In this document: positions 13,057 to 15,392 of the stretch, piece by piece | Layout of the letters: each line of letters starts with the position of its first letter | Position numbering within the stretch: the first letter of the stretch is position 1 | Source of the DNA: a bacterium | GTDB lineage: Bacteria > Patescibacteriota > Patescibacteriia > Patescibacteriales > JALTFF01 | NCBI GenBank assembly: GCA_027007465.1 | Contig: JALTFF010000144.1 | Coordinates: forward strand, 1-15,392 | Direction of reading: 5' to 3' | Length of the DNA stretch: 15,392 nucleotides | The notes under the pieces: model-generated | What the model saw: only the letters and a program-made list of their open reading frames with translations | The model's database searches: none | Told to the model about the DNA's origin: nothing | Translations under genes and position numbers: made by a program

Positions 13057-14295
13057 TTAATGAGAACTATTTTCTGTTTTAATTGCCTTTAAAATGTCAT
13101 TAATATTTTTATTTGGAATTACTTCAACTTTAATTCCAAAATTTTCTAAACCTTGCTTTGCATTTTGGCCTATTTGAGGAACAATTATTTTATCAGCTCG
13201 CACAGTTTTTGCAAACCTTGAACCATGTGGTAGTCCTTTTTCAAAATAAGGATTATCAATTATTTTTTCAGTTAAGACTTTGCCAGATTTTTTGTCAATA
13301 ATTAAATATTTATCAGAACCAAATTGAGAATAAATTTCTTTATCTTTAATTGGAATAATTATTCTTTCACCTAACTTTTTAGGGCCAATTTTTTCAAACC
13401 CTCTTAACTGTCCTATTCTTTTACCTAATCTTGGTAAGACAGTGGTCTTTGACATATTATAAGCCTTAATTGAAATCACCACTTCTTTTAATTCTGGTAT
13501 ATTGTTTAATAATCTGCTTTCTAATGTTTGTATTATTTCTTGCGCTTGCTCCATTTTTAATTTTAATGGCACTTTAATTCTAATTTCAGCTAAATCAAAC
13601 GAACCAATTCTTCTTGTTCTTAAACTATCAATTTCTATTTTATGCGATAAACAAATTTTTCTAATCCTATCTTCAATTTGTTTGTCAGACACATCTAATA
13701 ATGAATCAGTAATTTCTTTACTTATTTGAAAAGCTTCAAATAAAATATACGCACCAATAAACAATGCCATTATAGCATCTGCTAAGTTAAAATAATTAGC
13801 TAACAAAAGTCCACCTAAAACCCCTAATGAAGATAATGCGTCAGCTCTTGAATGTTCTGCATCAGCTATTAGAGATAAGGCTTTAAACTTTCCACCATAA
13901 TAAAATTTTAATCTAGCTAAAGCTTCAGTTATTAAAATAGAAATAATAACTATTATTACAGCCCAAAGATTAAGTTCAACAATTTGTTCTTTTCCTAAAA
14001 ATCTCATTACAGCTTCATATAAAATCCAAGTTCCAGAAATTGCTAAAATTATAGCTACTAAAAATCCAGCTAAGCTTTCTGCTCTCCAATGGCCATAGGG
14101 ATGTTTTTCGTCTACTGGCTTTTTAGCTATTTTTAATCCTAAAAAAGTAATAAAAGAAGAAAAAATATCCATTGTTGAATGTATTCCATCGGCTGTTAAA
14201 GCTACACTATTTACAAGCAAGCCAAAAAATAGTTTAGCTATAGCTAAACCAAGATTTACAAGAACGCTAATTATTGAAATATATTGAGGGGTCAT
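13057..14295 (-). CDS. CDF cation-efflux transporter fused to a NifX-like domain
   Basis: Divalent-metal/proton antiporter of the inner membrane with an extra C-terminal domain. 412 residues from ATG 14295, which lies 22 bases after the preceding stop. A GTG at 14355 would overlap that gene by 38 bases and add a non-membrane lead, so I reject it. Residues 1-200 hold about six membrane segments. The metal site reads H39-x3-D43 and H148-x3-D152, the HD-HD set typical of zinc-selective CDF proteins, with KHPYGHWRAE (64-73) between. Residues about 205-280 are the cytosolic CDF domain. Residues about 311-405 (RIIIPI..., SQFGSDKYLIID, GSRFAKTVRADKIIVPQIG, then GIKVEVI) match the NifX/NifB-C cofactor-binding fold. 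The fusion couples transport and metal or cofactor sensing. Metal specificity is inferred. Confidence 0.88.
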   Translation of the reverse strand: MTPQYISIISVLVNLGLAIAKLFFGLLVNSVALTADGIHSTMDIFSSFITFLGLKIAKKPVDEKHPYGHWRAESLAGFLVAIILAISGTWILYEAVMRFLGKEQIVELNLWAVIIVIISILITEALARLKFYYGGKFKALSLIADAEHSRADALSSLGVLGGLLLANYFNLADAIMALFIGAYILFEAFQISKEITDSLLDVSDKQIEDRIRKICLSHKIEIDSLRTRRIGSFDLAEIRIKVPLKLKMEQAQEIIQTLESRLLNNIPELKEVVISIKAYNMSKTTVLPRLGKRIGQLRGFEKIGPKKLGERIIIPIKDKEIYSQFGSDKYLIIDKKSGKVLTEKIIDNPYFEKGLPHGSRFAKTVRADKIIVPQIGQNAKQGLENFGIKVEVIPNKNINDILKAIKTENSSH

Positions 14296-14317
14296 ATTAT
14301 TTAGATTAAAAAATACT

Positions 14318-14737
14318 TTATTTCCATCGTCTCCCCCTGCCAAAACCAAATCCACCTGCTACTGATGGAGTTTTAATTAAAGAAAGTTTTTTATTTTTCC
14401 ATTCATCAAAGGCTTGTTTTATTGATATACCAGTTGGAGCTGAAAAAATTTCTACTTGACTTTCTGATAAAATTCTTAAAGCATTTGGTCCAATATTATT
14501 GCTAATCAATACATCAACATTCTCATTGATTAAACTTTGCGCAGCAGCAACACCAGCTCCTCGCATTTCATAAGATCCACTATTTCTAATAGATTTTATT
14601 AGTTTTCCGTCTTCATCTAATATTAAAAAATAAACTGCCCGACCAAATCTATGATCAATAATAGAGTTTAAACTGTTCTCTATAGAAGAAATACAAATTT
14701 TATGATTTGTATTTTTTTTGTCAAATATTTTTATCAT
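14318..14737 (-). CDS. Stand-alone NifX/NafY-like (dinitrogenase FeMo-cofactor biosynthesis fold) protein
   Basis: 139 residues. Fold motifs: KICISSIENSLNSIIDHRFGRAVYFLILD (13-41), the GAGVAAAQSL segment (60-69), DVLISNNIGPNALRIL (74-89), and VEIFSAPTGISIKQAFDEW (95-113). It ends in a Gly/Arg-rich tail (GGFGFGRGRRWK). Family members bind iron-molybdenum or iron-sulfur cofactors in nitrogen fixers, but most copies outside nif clusters have no known role. No nif genes occur here. It is placed between the zinc-ribbon gene and the CDF-NifX fusion, so two NifX-like domains are encoded in a row. The start at ATG 14737 leaves about 12 extra N-terminal residues. No SD is visible. Confidence 0.85.
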   Translation of the reverse strand: MIKIFDKKNTNHKICISSIENSLNSIIDHRFGRAVYFLILDEDGKLIKSIRNSGSYEMRGAGVAAAQSLINENVDVLISNNIGPNALRILSESQVEIFSAPTGISIKQAFDEWKNKKLSLIKTPSVAGGFGFGRGRRWK

Positions 14738-14777
14738 AAGATTTTTTTAAAAAATAAACTTAATATTAATTATGTTT

Positions 14778-14990
14778 TTACATTTTTCTAGTCATGGCGC
14801 TCCCGCACTTTGGACAAACTTGTTCATAGCATGGCATACCTCTTTGATGCGCTATAGTTGTTCCACATTTTGGACAAACACACTCCCCGCTTGGTCCCAT
14901 ACCAAAACCATTAGGATTGCGATTGCGTCCCCTTCTAACAAAATCAGTTATATTATTTTTTGATTTAAACATATTTTTTATATTTATCAT
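14778..14990 (-). CDS. Small double zinc-ribbon protein
   Basis: 70 residues. A basic, Gly/Asn-rich N-terminal half is followed by two CPxCG knuckles: C37-V-C39-P-x-C42-G, and C54...C59-P-x-C62-G, with H48 and the HQRGMPCY segment between. This pattern recurs in small proteins next to NifX-like and ferredoxin-MinD genes in anaerobes, and is expected to bind zinc or an Fe-S cluster. The catalytic or regulatory role is unknown. It is the first gene of a probable unit with the NifX-like and CDF-NifX genes (40-base and 22-base spacers). A TATAAT at 15016-15011 on the minus strand could be its -10 element, but no convincing -35 is present. Confidence 0.75.
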   Translation of the reverse strand: MINIKNMFKSKNNITDFVRRGRNRNPNGFGMGPSGECVCPKCGTTIAHQRGMPCYEQVCPKCGSAMTRKM

Positions 14991-15310
14991 TAATAATAAT
15001 CTTAATAAATATTATAAATAAAATTAAAATACAATTAATGTCCACTACTCAGTAAACCTGCTAAAGTCTATTACTTTGAGCAGAGAAAGAAAGGAACAAA
15101 ATCCACTAAACATGCTTCTATAAAGGAACTCTGCTCTATTAACATTGTTCAAGAAAATAAAGCTAATCTTCTTCGCGCTACAGTGCAAGCGCTGTTAAAT
15201 GCCTATTGGACAATTTCGCTTTTAACAAAATTATTTAACAGTGCAAAACTGATATTCACTTAAAGTCTAATGTACTGCGCACAAAAAACCAAGATTCAGA
15301 ATATTAAAAT
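14991..15310. other. Intergenic region with a start-less open frame
   Basis: 320 bases between the thioredoxin-reductase-like stop and the zinc-ribbon start. A plus-strand frame is open for 74 codons (15039-15263) but has no ATG. Its only usual start is a GTG at 15183. It reads like KPAKVYYFEQRKKG... then LLRATVQALLNAYWTISLLTK, and is richer in G+C than the flanks. It may be a gene remnant or chance. The region also holds an 8-bp inverted repeat GAGCAGAG/CTCTGCTC (15078-15085, 15129-15136), a 9-bp one CTGTTAAAT/ATTTAACAG (15192-15200, 15233-15241), and CAGTGCAA repeated at 15181 and 15239. No RNA gene was recognised. Confidence 0.4.
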
Positions 15311-15392
15311 TTATTTATTCTCTTGAATAAAATTAAAAATATTTTCAGCTGCAATTGCTCCTTCACTGCAAGCTGTAATAATTTGATGAAAA
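15311..15392 (-). CDS. Thioredoxin-reductase-like flavoprotein, C-terminal end only
   Basis: The last 26 codons of a gene that continues beyond the window. The end reads HQIITACSEGAIAAENIFNF and then IQENK, matching the QVxTAxGDGxxAA segment that closes the FAD-binding domain of thioredoxin reductases and close relatives. Such enzymes pass electrons from NADPH (or ferredoxin in some lineages) to thioredoxin. The family's usual Ala-Gly-Asp is Cys-Ser-Glu here. The stop is TAA at 15313-15311. Which relative of the family it is cannot be told from this fragment. Confidence 0.65.
   Translation of the reverse strand, partial: FHQIITACSEGAIAAENIFNFIQENK

Noticed and set aside
14318..14737. Nitrogen-fixation locus, because of the NifX-like folds.
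   Set aside because: No nifH, nifD, nifK, nifE, nifN or nifB is present; NifX folds are common outside nitrogen fixers.
14772..14963. Plus-strand frame opposite the zinc-ribbon gene.
   Set aside because: The minus strand gives two CPxCG knuckles and a known small-protein pattern; the plus frame gives nothing recognisable.
1..15392. CRISPR array, insertion sequence or phage genes.
   Set aside because: No regularly spaced repeats, transposase, integrase or cas-like frames are present.

Overview
The window is a low-GC bacterial segment (about 30% G+C by eye) using TGA as a stop, so it does not use the UGA=Gly code. It is bacterial because it carries bS6, SSB, bS18, bS16 and NusA. Small proteins, charged low-complexity tails on ribosomal proteins, a degenerate phosphotransferase-like protein and a near absence of Shine-Dalgarno (SD) sites suggest an uncultivated lineage, possibly of the candidate phyla radiation (Patescibacteria). 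This placement is an inference. A signal-peptide protein with outer-membrane beta-barrel character argues the other way, or for gene transfer.

Layout. (1) 2-2296, plus strand: a family 1 glycosidase cut by the window start, then a putative outer-membrane barrel protein with the only well-placed strong SD here. (2) 5565-2467, minus strand: rpsF-ssb-rpsR-rpsP-nusA, with a near-consensus promoter almost touching the rpsF start. (3) 8395-5774, minus strand: four genes matching NuoB, NuoC, NuoD and NuoI, the peripheral core of complex I and group 4 [NiFe] hydrogenases. No membrane-arm gene is present. The catalytic subunit keeps only one Cys of each CxxC pair, and the small subunit lacks one Cys of the tandem pair. 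(4) 8597-9733, plus strand: a hairpin, tandem repeats and a purine tract ahead of a protein with a kinase-like fold whose catalytic residues are substituted, followed by a strong hairpin and a decayed small gene. (5) 15392-9982, minus strand: end of a thioredoxin-reductase-like gene, then a double zinc-ribbon protein, a NifX-like protein, a CDF metal transporter fused to a NifX-like domain, two MinD-type ATPases with inserted 2x[4Fe-4S] domains, and rarA.

How they may work together. Regions 3 and 5 are both rich in Fe-S and metal functions. The MinD/NifX/zinc-ribbon set resembles conserved cofactor-handling neighbourhoods of unknown function, and region 3 encodes a redox module that has probably lost [NiFe] chemistry. 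A functional link between them is inference from proximity. The best candidate for something undescribed is the four-subunit complex I-like module with altered metal ligands and no membrane arm.
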